From the NCBI GenBank assembly GCA_942493365.1, contig OW818697.1, positions 1,674,001-1,738,000 on the forward strand: a DNA stretch of 64,000 nucleotides. Reading direction: 5' to 3'. The notes beneath the pieces were generated by a model. The model searched no databases. It was not told the DNA's origin and saw only the letters and a program-made list of their open reading frames with translations. The DNA comes from UBA8949 sp942493365 (GTDB taxonomy: Bacteria > Bacillota > Clostridia > Saccharofermentanales > UBA5734). Every line of letters starts with the position of its first letter. The first letter of the stretch is position 1. The translations under genes and the position numbers were made by a program. Of this stretch, positions 25,340 through 35,738 are shown piece after piece.

Positions 25340-27196
25340 TCAGACAGCAATTATCGGTTTCCAAATATCAATTACATCAATGTAAATCTGATTTGTCCGC
25401 TCTCGGATTTTCCTTTCATCCCAAATTTGGCTACTGTCGTAGATTTTAAGAATTTTTTTTGTTACCAGGAGATCAGCATATTCTTTGATCCCTTTTTGTT
25501 TTCCCTCGCCATTTATTTTTCTTGAATATTCATAATTTCGCAAAGATGTGTTCAGTGACGATGTTAGCAACGTCATGTTGCCAATCTGATAAATACAACT
25601 GCTTCTTTCTCGGTCTGCTGTAGTCTGATCTGTAATGATATCACCATTCTCATCATAAACAGGCAATGCGGAAATACCCCAATACCATTGCCATTTTTGT
25701 GGCATCAGATGTTCGAGTGAATATGTGTATTTTAGGGATTCAATATCTACCTTGTTATTCGAGTCTTTGCGCATCTTAAGCTCAATCCAAAAGAGCAAAA
25801 GGGATGCTAATTTGTTTGAAATATTGCATAGTCCCTTAAACACAGCTATATTTGAAAGATCCTCTTTCTTTTCAAAATATAGTTGGCTAACTGATTTTTC
25901 CTTTTTAATCAGCTGAACACATTCCTTGTTAAAGTTCTTGCTTGTGGCACCGCATATAATGTGACGTATAACGTATATTTCAAGCTCATTAAGTTTTTCA
26001 ACCAGATCAATATTTTGATTACTCATGAAAAGATTTAAGATATACGGATGGAAGGTTGAAACCTCACACACATCAAGAACATGAAAAAGTCTTTTTCTGT
26101 TTTCTTCGTATCCAAAGATAGAAGATTTATCAAACTCGAGAAAATTGTCTTGATAGAGACGTGCATATGATTCAATTTCTGTAATAATCCTGAATAATTC
26201 ATCATTATCCATGCTCTCAATATAATCTTTATAGAGAACTGGTAGATCAGACATTTTGTGGTTAGTAGGGTCAAATATCCCTTTAATGACGGCATAACAG
26301 TGCAAGAGAATCTCAATATTATTCCTGACAAACCGGCCCATGCTTCGCTCTTTTGCCCAGAAATCAGCAATATCTTGAGTCCCATCAAAGACGGCGGCCC
26401 AATGCAAATTATAAAAATCAATGACTCTTTGTTTTTGAGCATCGTTACCTGATGCCCGAGCATTTTCCATGGCTTTTTGGAATAATGCGTTCTTAATTGT
26501 ATCGGCGCAAGTCAACCTTACGCCGGCGGTATTCACTGTGTCAAAGATGGCCTGCTCGTTTTCTTTATCACCAAGATCAATTTTGACAATAATCTTGTTT
26601 TGTTCATTGAGTAAATCACTGAATAGGTCTTTTCTTTTTTGAGCATCAAGCTCCTCAAGGCGTGTGATGAAATATTTATAACATTGAAGAATGCTATTTG
26701 AAGGGCTTATGTTTTTGTTAGCATCCGCTGCCATAACAATTTTATTAAATTCAGATTCACTTACCAATTTTCCATTTATGACCTTTTCATATTCTGGTGA
26801 ATCTAAATGAGAGTGTTCTATTTTTAGATAGCGTGCCGGATCATAAATACTTTTATTATAGAACAACAACGATTCCATGTTTTGTTTTATTTTTTCTTGT
26901 GTAGCAGATGGCATACTACCCAGAGGTAACGTATCATATAGCGCTCTTACTAAAATGCTCAAAGTTGTTAACCTTTGCTGACCATCAATGACGAGCGACC
27001 TCGGTGTTTCACCTGTCAGTTTCTTTTGTTGCTTCAGAATAATTGACCCCAGGAAATGACTTTGTTCCTTATCCAGTAAGTTATCGAGCAATTCTTCCCA
27101 ATTATTTTTCATCCATACATATCTTCGTTGGAAAAAAGGTATTTCCAACACCATGAGAGAATTTAAAAACATCAATGATATTTCTTTTGCTTCCAT
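25340..27196 (-). CDS. DUF262/DUF1524 protein, GmrSD-like nuclease
   Basis: This 618-aa protein joins a DUF262 NTPase-like domain (IPFFQRRYVWMKNNWEELL, HFLGSII, VIDGQQRLTTLSIL at about 70-83) to a C-terminal DUF1524 HNH nuclease domain (SLEHLMPQKW at about 495, then IGNMTLLTSSLNTSLRNYEY). GmrSD-type enzymes cut modified phage DNA using nucleotide hydrolysis. AAGGAG precedes the ATG. It lies 82 bases downstream of the RelE-UvrD gene on the same strand and may be the last gene of that defence operon. Confidence 0.8.
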   Translation of the reverse strand: MEAKEISLMFLNSLMVLEIPFFQRRYVWMKNNWEELLDNLLDKEQSHFLGSIILKQQKKLTGETPRSLVIDGQQRLTTLSILVRALYDTLPLGSMPSATQEKIKQNMESLLFYNKSIYDPARYLKIEHSHLDSPEYEKVINGKLVSESEFNKIVMAADANKNISPSNSILQCYKYFITRLEELDAQKRKDLFSDLLNEQNKIIVKIDLGDKENEQAIFDTVNTAGVRLTCADTIKNALFQKAMENARASGNDAQKQRVIDFYNLHWAAVFDGTQDIADFWAKERSMGRFVRNNIEILLHCYAVIKGIFDPTNHKMSDLPVLYKDYIESMDNDELFRIITEIESYARLYQDNFLEFDKSSIFGYEENRKRLFHVLDVCEVSTFHPYILNLFMSNQNIDLVEKLNELEIYVIRHIICGATSKNFNKECVQLIKKEKSVSQLYFEKKEDLSNIAVFKGLCNISNKLASLLLFWIELKMRKDSNNKVDIESLKYTYSLEHLMPQKWQWYWGISALPVYDENGDIITDQTTADRERSSCIYQIGNMTLLTSSLNTSLRNYEYSRKINGEGKQKGIKEYADLLVTKKILKIYDSSQIWDERKIRERTNQIYIDVIDIWKPIIAV

Positions 27197-27278
27197 TTTT
27201 CAATTACTCCTTCTTCAACTTTTAAGTTATAGATTAAATGGGTTGCTGATCAACTATATATGCTTTCAGGGTCACGTC

Positions 27279-29378
27279 TCACCTGGTAATAAATTCCGAC
27301 ATTTGCCCGTATCCGCTAATATAAGCACCCTTCTGAGCCCTCGTCAGCGCGACATAAAGCAAACACTTTTCAGCAGTGATCGACTCCTGTTCACTGATGG
27401 CGTCAGTACGATCAATAGCAGAGTCGAGCGGAATAATACGACTATTTGCCGCCACGACGAAAACATACTGAAATTCAAGGCCCTTTACACGATGCATCGT
27501 TGCAATGCGAATTCCATCCAAAGCACGATCATCGGATTTACTCCTTTTGATTTCATAAGAACGGATCCCATTTTTTGTAAACTGTGCGATATAGTCCTCA
27601 AGCAGCTTATGTGTTCGAGCCACAACACAGATATTTTTAATTGCAACTCCGCTGCCAATAAGTCTTTTGATTTCTGCCAAAACTGTATCAAACTCTTCAT
27701 TTGCGGTCTTGAAGGATTGTACGCGCGGAGCTTGCCCGTGCGTTAAGGACTGGCAGCGATCATCATTGTCAAATGCATCATCCAAATCATCGAAGGAAAT
27801 ACCGTTAAGCAGGGCAAACGCCGCTTTTCGGATCTCTTCTGTTGTGCGATAGTTGATCCGTAGCACACTGCTTCTGCCGCGGATATTGATGCCGCACTTG
27901 GATAAAACTGCTTTATTTTTATAAATTCTTTGATGCGCATCACCAACTATAAATATATCATCAGGGTGTTCATCGCCGGCTATAGCTCTTAGTAAACGAA
28001 ACGCGTTTGAACTGAGGTCCTGTCCTTCGTCTACGATTATATTTTTATACTGATTATCTTTTGGTGATTTGGCTACAAGAAGACGGCATTCATACATTGC
28101 AGTATTTATATCTCTGATCTGTCTCTCCTTCATTAGATTCTGGTAGGACTCAAATACCTTCCAGATTTGAATGCGCTTTTTTCGGTCAAGTCGGGTGCCA
28201 CGTCCGGTGCGTGTGGCTTTGACATATTTTTCGAGATTAAATGCTTCCTGGGCGACAACGACACGATTCCATTCTTCTTGGTAAAAGCTGACTGGAAATT
28301 CATTGTCAAAATCATTCATTGAAACGCAATCTTCCCACAAGGTTCTTAAGGCTTCTTCATAGGCGATTTCAGCAGAATACCCCTGTTCACGCAAATATTG
28401 AGAAACCCATGCATCTAAGTTCAGTACATCAATGTGGCGTAACTCATCGGACGTGCAGATTTTGCGAAGATTATCTTTAATATCATAAGCAAGATTGGCC
28501 GTATAGGTGGTAAATAGAATGCGTTCATTGTCCTTCAATCTTACTGCAAGATGCTTGGCACGATGCATTGCTACAACGGTCTTCCCTGTGCCTGCACCTC
28601 CAAGTACACGAGCAGAACCGGAATATGTCTTGTTAACGATTTCTCTTTGCGTCGGATGCAGAAATACACGCCACTTTTCTAGCGGTTCCGCCATGATGCG
28701 GCGTAATTCTTCTTCACCTTCGACCACGACAAAAGATTTGAGCGTTTCAGGACTTTCCAGTGCCTCTGCAAGGCTGCCAGTTACATCGTGTGCCGCTTTC
28801 TCCGATGCAACCATTGTTACTACTTCCGATGCCGGAAATCCCTCGACAATCCAGGAAAGCGATTCAAATACATCACTTGAAAAAATCTCTTTTTTTCTAT
28901 AATAATCAGCGGCATCTCTGATGGAACGTGCAAAAGAAAGCTGTTCCACTGGCACGCCAAGTTTGATCAGTTCATCTTCCGTGACTTCGGCAAACAACAT
29001 TTTGTCTTTGGCTGTCAGCGAAACTTCTGGCGCAGTAATCATATCAAATATCTGGATAGCGCCTGTTTGGGGATTTACCTCACACTTTTTGTTCTTTGCC
29101 CAGGTATATGCTTCATCATGATGATCAACCCAAAGCAGAAGATAAACGCCGGTTTCTGGCTGCCTTACAACGATGCCTCTGTAGGTATCATCAATTCTTA
29201 CTGAGCAGATTTTTTTATCACTGCCATCTTGCAGCTTTTCATAGTTGATACCGGGTGCCGTAGGATTATTGCGGAATTTGTTGATAAACTCCGTAACTTT
29301 TCCTTGAATTTGGCGGGGCAACGCTGCAAATGCAGTCAAAAAGTCTGAAGATATTGCGACTTTCACATTTTCTGCCAT
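27279..29378 (-). CDS. UvrD-like helicase with N-terminal RelE-like domain
   Basis: This 699-aa protein starts with a domain of about 110 residues resembling RelE/ParE toxins (SDFLTAFAALPRQIQGKVTE, later KICSVRIDDTYRGIVVR and LLLWVDHHDEAY). The rest is an SF1A helicase: Walker A GGAGTGKTVVAMHRAKHLA at about 257, IIVDEGQDLSSNAFRLL, NYRTTEEIR, RIATMHRVKGLEFQYVFV and VALTRAQKGAYI. The ATG overlaps the stop of the large helicase as TGATG. Its likely job is DNA unwinding in the DISARM-like system; whether the RelE part cuts RNA is unknown. Confidence 0.82.
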   Translation of the reverse strand: MAENVKVAISSDFLTAFAALPRQIQGKVTEFINKFRNNPTAPGINYEKLQDGSDKKICSVRIDDTYRGIVVRQPETGVYLLLWVDHHDEAYTWAKNKKCEVNPQTGAIQIFDMITAPEVSLTAKDKMLFAEVTEDELIKLGVPVEQLSFARSIRDAADYYRKKEIFSSDVFESLSWIVEGFPASEVVTMVASEKAAHDVTGSLAEALESPETLKSFVVVEGEEELRRIMAEPLEKWRVFLHPTQREIVNKTYSGSARVLGGAGTGKTVVAMHRAKHLAVRLKDNERILFTTYTANLAYDIKDNLRKICTSDELRHIDVLNLDAWVSQYLREQGYSAEIAYEEALRTLWEDCVSMNDFDNEFPVSFYQEEWNRVVVAQEAFNLEKYVKATRTGRGTRLDRKKRIQIWKVFESYQNLMKERQIRDINTAMYECRLLVAKSPKDNQYKNIIVDEGQDLSSNAFRLLRAIAGDEHPDDIFIVGDAHQRIYKNKAVLSKCGINIRGRSSVLRINYRTTEEIRKAAFALLNGISFDDLDDAFDNDDRCQSLTHGQAPRVQSFKTANEEFDTVLAEIKRLIGSGVAIKNICVVARTHKLLEDYIAQFTKNGIRSYEIKRSKSDDRALDGIRIATMHRVKGLEFQYVFVVAANSRIIPLDSAIDRTDAISEQESITAEKCLLYVALTRAQKGAYISGYGQMSEFITR

Positions 29379-32300
29379 CAGATCTCACCTCCAAATAGTT
29401 TGATGTCAATTTCATCGGAAGTCGTAAAGATTTTCCATCCTTCTGACTCCGCCTTTTCCTTGTCTTCCGACTGTTCATCGGTCATAAAACCAATTTGTTT
29501 ATCAGTCCAAGCAAATTCAATAGTGGCGAGCACCTCTCCGGAATCGTCAACAAGTTCAAAGCCAACCTCATTGGGAACTGATAAACCATTCGAACACAGC
29601 TTTGCTGCCATTTCAATAGCCTCGATGTCAAATAGCATTTCACGAATCTCATCCCAGGCATTTTCTGCGTTCGAAGGTGTAGTATCCGCAGCTTGCGTAG
29701 CAGCTGTCTTTATCGGAAGTGCGAAATATGCACGCTGCTCTAAACCTGTTGCACAGATTGCTACAAAACGTTCTGCAAACTGCATTAGGTTAATGAACTG
29801 CCAGAACCCATTCCATTCACTTTCGTATTTGTCGGTACGGCCATCCTTTTTGTCATTCAGGACCGCGCAAACCGATACAGGTGCATTCCTATCAGCCTGC
29901 ATAGCTGTTGCAAGAATACCGGCATAGATTGAAATATGGGCATTTGTGCTACGAGGAATCCACTTACCGAAGAATGTACCTGGCTGGACGTATTCATCAT
30001 CAGTAAAGTGTGTCTGCTCGAGAACTTTCCCGATCATGTCCTTCCAATCAAGAAATGCCAACTTATTTGTAGCGTTTGTTAGTTCAAGTAATGACAGTGA
30101 ATATGCTCTTGCCTGAACTGCAAAGAGTGCCTCGGCCTCGTCCAGATCAAGGTATCGCATAAGCAGTTCAAACGATGACATATTGCCCGGTTTGAGTGAG
30201 TCTGCCTTTGCTGCATTGACCGTTGGCTGATACATAACATTACCGGAAGGCATTTTCTCCGCAGCGAGTGTTTCTGTCGCATAATCTCCTTGAGCCTGGA
30301 ACACAGATTGCACATCACGCCAACTAAGAGACCAAACGCGATATCGCCCACTCCTGCGGATTGCTTCACGCTTTAACGTATCGTCGGCAACTTTATCCTT
30401 GTGATAAATGAATCCGTCCGTAAAGATCGCGACAGGACGACGGGTTGAAGAACCCACTGGACTGATAATAAAGTCTGGCTTGCAGGTTACCAAAACACCG
30501 TCAATAGTATCGAGTATAACTTGCGGTTCGATTTCCCATGTCGAACCATTGACCTTAAGAATATAGCCCTCTTTTTCATGGATCAATGACTTTGATATCT
30601 GAACTTTTCTATCTTCATTGCCCATTTGTGCAATAGCTTCAATGAAACGGCGTTCCAATTCGCTATCAAACAGGGAGTTAACAGGGATATTGCCAAGTTT
30701 TTGAATCTTTGTAACGCTATCCTTACCGCTTAGAACCGCCTTCAAAATGCGGATAGCGGTGCTTCTTGAAATGTTACCGATTTTCTGGCTCTGCCGGTAA
30801 GCATAGAGACAATGGTAGCAACCATCCTTCTGAGGATCTTCTTTGCAGGAGCATTGTTCAAGGACATGCAGAGCTTTTTCAAATATTTCTATGAGCGCGT
30901 TTTCTTCATGCATCAGTTGCTTCAGATAGCCTGTGCCACCCGGGATAGAATCATATATTACAAGGTACTGCTTCCTGTAGTCGGCTTCGGGGACCGGCAC
31001 CTCGCTGACAGTTGCGCGAAGATGATCCACATTACCGAAATATTCCTTCATGCCAAGCATGAAAGCAGCGGCGAAAGACTCCGTTCTAACATTGGATGAG
31101 TCCATGGTAGTTGCGGGAATTAGAAGGCGAAGCACTTCCGTAGTAAACTCACGGTACAAAAACAAGCACTCTTCATATGGGTCAATACTTATAGCAGAAT
31201 CCCTTCTGGTCTTACAGTAGAAAGTATGTACCGCTTTTCCACTATCAGGCTGAATTTTTCCACAATACTTGCATATTTTGAAGCCCTTGCGTACTTCTTC
31301 AACACCGGAAACATACAGCTTTTCGCCGACCATATCACTTTCACCGAAGTTGATCTCACGTAGCGTTGCTTTTTTGACAAATTCATATCCAAACGTAAAC
31401 TCCTCGTTTTCCATCTGATAGGCGCTGGAAATATCATGGTCTTCATCTACGTCAACAAGGAGCTGTTTGCAGTAGAAAACTTTGGAGCGATCGTCGCTTT
31501 CATCACTGATTAGACTTTTTGTATAGTCCATATTTGAATAGACCATCTGCACTTTCAGCATTGTGCGTACTTGCCCGGCATCCGCCCAGGCAGGACTGCC
31601 GCATTGCGGACAACTTGCTGTATTTTTACCAGCTTCTTCGATCTGTGCATGAGAGCAATTCGGACATAGACGCCATTTTGCAGTTTGTGCGGACGTTAGG
31701 TCTACCTGATCGATGATCAGTTTACGACCGTCAACATAGAAGCTATTGTTTGGTGCAAATTCGCTTATAGCGGAAGATGCAGCACGGCTGTATTCATATA
31801 CGGATTTTTCATATTTTTTCTTTTCCGTTGATGTCGATTCGACTCCGGAATCTTCTTTCCGGTAAAGCACTGCTTTCAGAATAATGCCGGATTCTGGGAA
31901 TGCATAGTTAGGAAGCAAGCCTTCGTCCGACAAAAAGTTGAACACATTCTTTCGGTTTAATTCGCGCAGGACGTTTAGCAGAGCAGCCATCTCCGCTTTC
32001 AGTTCTTTAATTTCATCATCATATGAGGAGTCCTGTGGCTTGCTTTCCAGTTCCTTGACCATGCCCTTCAATTGCTTGATGCTTGTAGACAAGGACTCTC
32101 GCTGCTTCTTCAACGCTTGGAAAGCCTCAAGAATGCGCATATGCATCGGGCTTTCTTTCAGTTTATTGCCCTGTGCGAATACTCTTAATTCATTTTTAGC
32201 ATTGTCGTCGAGGTACTGAGAAAAGAGTTGAATAAAGGAGTTTAGTTGATGTGTCAGATTGCTCTGTACATAATTTAGAAAATTAAACGGGAACACGTCA

Positions 32301-35300
32301 ACCGGATGGCTATCGAGCTTGCCGAGGCAAATACCAACATTTTTCGGAATTGACTGCTCAGATACACCGCGTTTTACCCATGAGTCCATACAATAGGCCA
32401 CAAATTGCCGTTCAAGCACGGCGGAAGCCTTGAGAAAGATTTTGGGTGGTACAACATTGCCCTCCATCATATCCAATGGGTCAGCATAAAAAAACAAGTC
32501 ATGCGGACGAGTATTGGCTACAGCCAGCGTCAGTGCATTTCCATCCTTACGACCTGCACGCCCTGTACGCTGCAAAAACTGTGACTGTGCAGGCGGTATA
32601 CTGCATAGGATAACAGTAGAAAGGTCACCGATATCAATACCCATTTCAAGCGTCGGTGTACAAGAAAGCACATTGGGATCCCACATCTGCAGGCTATCTT
32701 TTTTGCGTTTAAAGTTTGTTTCTAGTTCCTCACGATCGTCTCTCTGCAAAAGTCCGGTATGCTCTCTTGCATTGATACGAGCAAGGTCACCAGCTCCAAA
32801 CAGTTTTCCGTAATAATTTAGTGAAACAGTTTCATCACGATTTACAATGCCTCCGCACACGCTTCTTGCACAAGACGCTCCGTCCCAAAATTCAATATTT
32901 TCTGCTGCACCGGAGTAAGTGGCGCCACAGCTATTACATTTCATCTGTACAACATCTGAGGAAATGTAAACTGTCTCTTTGTTAAGACCATAAACGGCAA
33001 AATCAGCAGTGGAAGGTATATTAACGACAATATTCTTCTTGACCAGTTCTTCCAATATAATCTGGCTAATCAGACCAAAGGTGCTTGGCTCAACTACATT
33101 TTCATCACAACAGGAAGAAATCCAGTCAGTATATTTACGCTCATTTACGGAATCAAAATTATAATTACGCCTACCTGCTGTTTTCTGATGCGCAATAAAT
33201 CGAGGTGTGTTTCGGCCAGATTGTCTGCCAGGCATCCAACTAACTTGGCCAGTGGAGATCATATAACCGTTTCCATTCTCCATAATATATTGGTTAAATG
33301 CACTATCATAGAAAGCGCCTTTTTGACGCAGAGTATTCAAGAAGCCTATAATCATCTGTACATAGCGTCCGGCAGCGGTGTGGTTGAGCGTGCCAACCTC
33401 ATTTGTTACACGCTCATATACAGAAGTCGCCACATCTCGAACCTCGATACTATTAAATGCGATGACAGAGCAGCCGGCTTTTTCAAGCGTACGCCCTATT
33501 CGTCCAGTAAGGCCGTATTCAAGCATAATTTCATAGGACAAGCGCCTTTCGATGTCCTGCATCAGTTTCCGTGCACGCTGATCCTTACCAAACATGCGTT
33601 TTTCGACCATATCTTCATAGGCATACATCCAGGTCATATTTGGGGCAATAAAGTAACTAACAAAGTCTTCATCGCTCATGCTACCGTGCCAATAATGCAA
33701 AAATCCTTCAGTGAAATCTTTTAGATTCTGACCTTCACCACCGTTTTTAACATATTTCTGTATAGCGCCGCGAAGTCCAAATCTCCATGTACGGGAATTG
33801 AAGAAGCCAGCTCTGTGTGCTGCATCTTGAACATTATCAGAAAATGCCAAAGTTTTCTTGTCATCATTGAATTTTGAGGCAAACAGCTGCGAAAGACTTG
33901 CACTGATTTCGGTAGCGCTTCTGAGTCCTATCAAAGACAGACCACGTTTGCTGCCGCAGAACGGGCACACAAACTGTTTATTATTCTGTGAACCTGTAGT
34001 TTGGTTAGGGATTGGAACAAGTATATCCACAGTATCCGCACCGCAGTTATTGCAGTTATTGCCGTCTTCACCAAATTTCACTTGCAGGCAATCCGGGCAT
34101 ATTGTCGACTTAGCAAGTCCATTCAGTGTATCTGGATGTGAATGAGGGAACAGCATAATAACCTTATCATCGGCTTTGAAATATCGATTATAGAAAGCTT
34201 CCAGATTTATTATCGAAGCTTTCATGCGCTCATTCAAAATTGAAACCCATCCGGTTACACCGCAGTCGCGGCAGTTTATAACAGGCAGATACTGTTTTGC
34301 TTGCTGTGAGTTCAGATCGTGCGCGATGGAATATGTAACATTCTTTGGAGTCACCCTCGCCACCAGGCGGCGCAACTCCCGAATCCATAGCTGTACCTGT
34401 ACATTGAGAAACGGACGCAGATTACCTGCAATGCCAGTTCTGGCATAGGAAATCAGCGCGAGCAGCGTATTGACAGCTGCAGAACTATCGCCGAGGCTGT
34501 TCAATTCTGGATAGTTGGCTCTTAGTTCTTCAATAATACGGGGAACTTGATAAAAATTTCCGCCCATAAGGGTAACGACCGACTGCAAAAAGCTGTGGTG
34601 CATAAGTTTATCACCGATAGTTATGCGACCTTCATCAGTTGTTATGTCAAGATCTATCGGAGCAAGCCATGCCTTGGTTGCAGCATAGATGTATTTTTCT
34701 TCGTCGTCCTGATCCACAAAGTCATTCAGCTCAGCTACTTGCTCGTTGGTTGGTATGGTGAAGTCTGTGATATCACAATCTGCAAAAAACTCATCTGGGG
34801 TCAGACGGTCTTCCGTGATTACTGCATGATCATCAAACGGCTCGCCAAATATCTCCGAAGCATATTCCAAAATGCCCTTGCCGTTTTCTTTGGAACCCAT
34901 AGTTGCGGAAGTACCGATGCAGCAGAGATAGCCGCCCGGCGTCCATAGACGGGATTTTAGTCTGCGCAAAAGGCAAGCAAGATCGGTGCCTTGTGCGCCA
35001 TCAAATGTGTGCAATTCATCTACTGCAATATACTTCAGTGTTTCAGGGGTATTATCTCGCCAAAGGGCGGCATCCTTCGGGCGAACCAAAAGATAGTCCA
35101 GCATTTTGTAGTTTGTAAGCAGAATATCGGGGGTCTGGTTCAACATGGTTTCGTGGTCAGTGATAATATTGCTTTCGCCCATCATGCGGCTCGGTGTGTG
35201 CTCTCGACCACCGATATACATACCTGCAGTAACGTTGCCACGCAGTTCAGGGCTGTTATAGATGAGCTCAGCGATACGTTTGGCCTGGTCGGAAGCAAGG

Positions 35301-35701
35301 GCATTCATCGGGTAGATAATCAGTGCTTTGATGCCTTTTTCGCCATGGTGCTGATAGCAATATTCCAGAATCGGATAGAGAAAACATTCTGTTTTACCCG
35401 ATCCAGTGCCGGTAGCGATGAGTGTGGATCTGCCATCATCTCCAGTTAAGCGCTCAAAGGCTCGATGCTGATGCACATATGGAAGGTACGCGGGGTGTAC
35501 CGCCTCATAAAAGTTAGGCATCTCATGAGCCACACGAAAAGGAAGGCGCACAGCAACATAAGGCTCATGATAAACAGAGCCCTTCGTGGTAAGCATATTT
35601 TTTAGAGATCCACGGAACGGCTCATTCGTCATAGGAAACGTTGTCTCAATATAATCGCTTATACCTTGCTGCAATTGTTTTGCCAGTATGGATGGTAACA
35701 T
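29378..35701 (-). CDS. giant DExH helicase with DUF1998 and C-terminal nuclease-like domain
   Basis: This 2107-aa protein is the centre of the defence operon. Residues 1-1100 form an SF2 helicase: GTGSGKT (98-104), DELH (228-231), several Cys-rich zinc modules (CRDCG, CPDC, CNNCG, CPFCG) and LQRTGRAGR (about 1042). A DUF1998 region with CSCKEDPQKDGCYHCLYAYR lies at about 1624. At about 1740-1790, KPDFII with AIFTDGFIYHKD and a following Arg-rich helix look like a PD-(D/E)xK/Vsr-type nuclease. DISARM DrmA+DrmB and Druantia DruE share this helicase-DUF1998 plan; the single long chain is closer in size to DruE. Confidence 0.78.
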   Translation of the reverse strand: MLPSILAKQLQQGISDYIETTFPMTNEPFRGSLKNMLTTKGSVYHEPYVAVRLPFRVAHEMPNFYEAVHPAYLPYVHQHRAFERLTGDDGRSTLIATGTGSGKTECFLYPILEYCYQHHGEKGIKALIIYPMNALASDQAKRIAELIYNSPELRGNVTAGMYIGGREHTPSRMMGESNIITDHETMLNQTPDILLTNYKMLDYLLVRPKDAALWRDNTPETLKYIAVDELHTFDGAQGTDLACLLRRLKSRLWTPGGYLCCIGTSATMGSKENGKGILEYASEIFGEPFDDHAVITEDRLTPDEFFADCDITDFTIPTNEQVAELNDFVDQDDEEKYIYAATKAWLAPIDLDITTDEGRITIGDKLMHHSFLQSVVTLMGGNFYQVPRIIEELRANYPELNSLGDSSAAVNTLLALISYARTGIAGNLRPFLNVQVQLWIRELRRLVARVTPKNVTYSIAHDLNSQQAKQYLPVINCRDCGVTGWVSILNERMKASIINLEAFYNRYFKADDKVIMLFPHSHPDTLNGLAKSTICPDCLQVKFGEDGNNCNNCGADTVDILVPIPNQTTGSQNNKQFVCPFCGSKRGLSLIGLRSATEISASLSQLFASKFNDDKKTLAFSDNVQDAAHRAGFFNSRTWRFGLRGAIQKYVKNGGEGQNLKDFTEGFLHYWHGSMSDEDFVSYFIAPNMTWMYAYEDMVEKRMFGKDQRARKLMQDIERRLSYEIMLEYGLTGRIGRTLEKAGCSVIAFNSIEVRDVATSVYERVTNEVGTLNHTAAGRYVQMIIGFLNTLRQKGAFYDSAFNQYIMENGNGYMISTGQVSWMPGRQSGRNTPRFIAHQKTAGRRNYNFDSVNERKYTDWISSCCDENVVEPSTFGLISQIILEELVKKNIVVNIPSTADFAVYGLNKETVYISSDVVQMKCNSCGATYSGAAENIEFWDGASCARSVCGGIVNRDETVSLNYYGKLFGAGDLARINAREHTGLLQRDDREELETNFKRKKDSLQMWDPNVLSCTPTLEMGIDIGDLSTVILCSIPPAQSQFLQRTGRAGRKDGNALTLAVANTRPHDLFFYADPLDMMEGNVVPPKIFLKASAVLERQFVAYCMDSWVKRGVSEQSIPKNVGICLGKLDSHPVDVFPFNFLNYVQSNLTHQLNSFIQLFSQYLDDNAKNELRVFAQGNKLKESPMHMRILEAFQALKKQRESLSTSIKQLKGMVKELESKPQDSSYDDEIKELKAEMAALLNVLRELNRKNVFNFLSDEGLLPNYAFPESGIILKAVLYRKEDSGVESTSTEKKKYEKSVYEYSRAASSAISEFAPNNSFYVDGRKLIIDQVDLTSAQTAKWRLCPNCSHAQIEEAGKNTASCPQCGSPAWADAGQVRTMLKVQMVYSNMDYTKSLISDESDDRSKVFYCKQLLVDVDEDHDISSAYQMENEEFTFGYEFVKKATLREINFGESDMVGEKLYVSGVEEVRKGFKICKYCGKIQPDSGKAVHTFYCKTRRDSAISIDPYEECLFLYREFTTEVLRLLIPATTMDSSNVRTESFAAAFMLGMKEYFGNVDHLRATVSEVPVPEADYRKQYLVIYDSIPGGTGYLKQLMHEENALIEIFEKALHVLEQCSCKEDPQKDGCYHCLYAYRQSQKIGNISRSTAIRILKAVLSGKDSVTKIQKLGNIPVNSLFDSELERRFIEAIAQMGNEDRKVQISKSLIHEKEGYILKVNGSTWEIEPQVILDTIDGVLVTCKPDFIISPVGSSTRRPVAIFTDGFIYHKDKVADDTLKREAIRRSGRYRVWSLSWRDVQSVFQAQGDYATETLAAEKMPSGNVMYQPTVNAAKADSLKPGNMSSFELLMRYLDLDEAEALFAVQARAYSLSLLELTNATNKLAFLDWKDMIGKVLEQTHFTDDEYVQPGTFFGKWIPRSTNAHISIYAGILATAMQADRNAPVSVCAVLNDKKDGRTDKYESEWNGFWQFINLMQFAERFVAICATGLEQRAYFALPIKTAATQAADTTPSNAENAWDEIREMLFDIEAIEMAAKLCSNGLSVPNEVGFELVDDSGEVLATIEFAWTDKQIGFMTDEQSEDKEKAESEGWKIFTTSDEIDIKLFGGEI

Positions 35702-35738
35702 ACACGATGCCTCCGCAGATAACGAAATCTAAAGCTGT

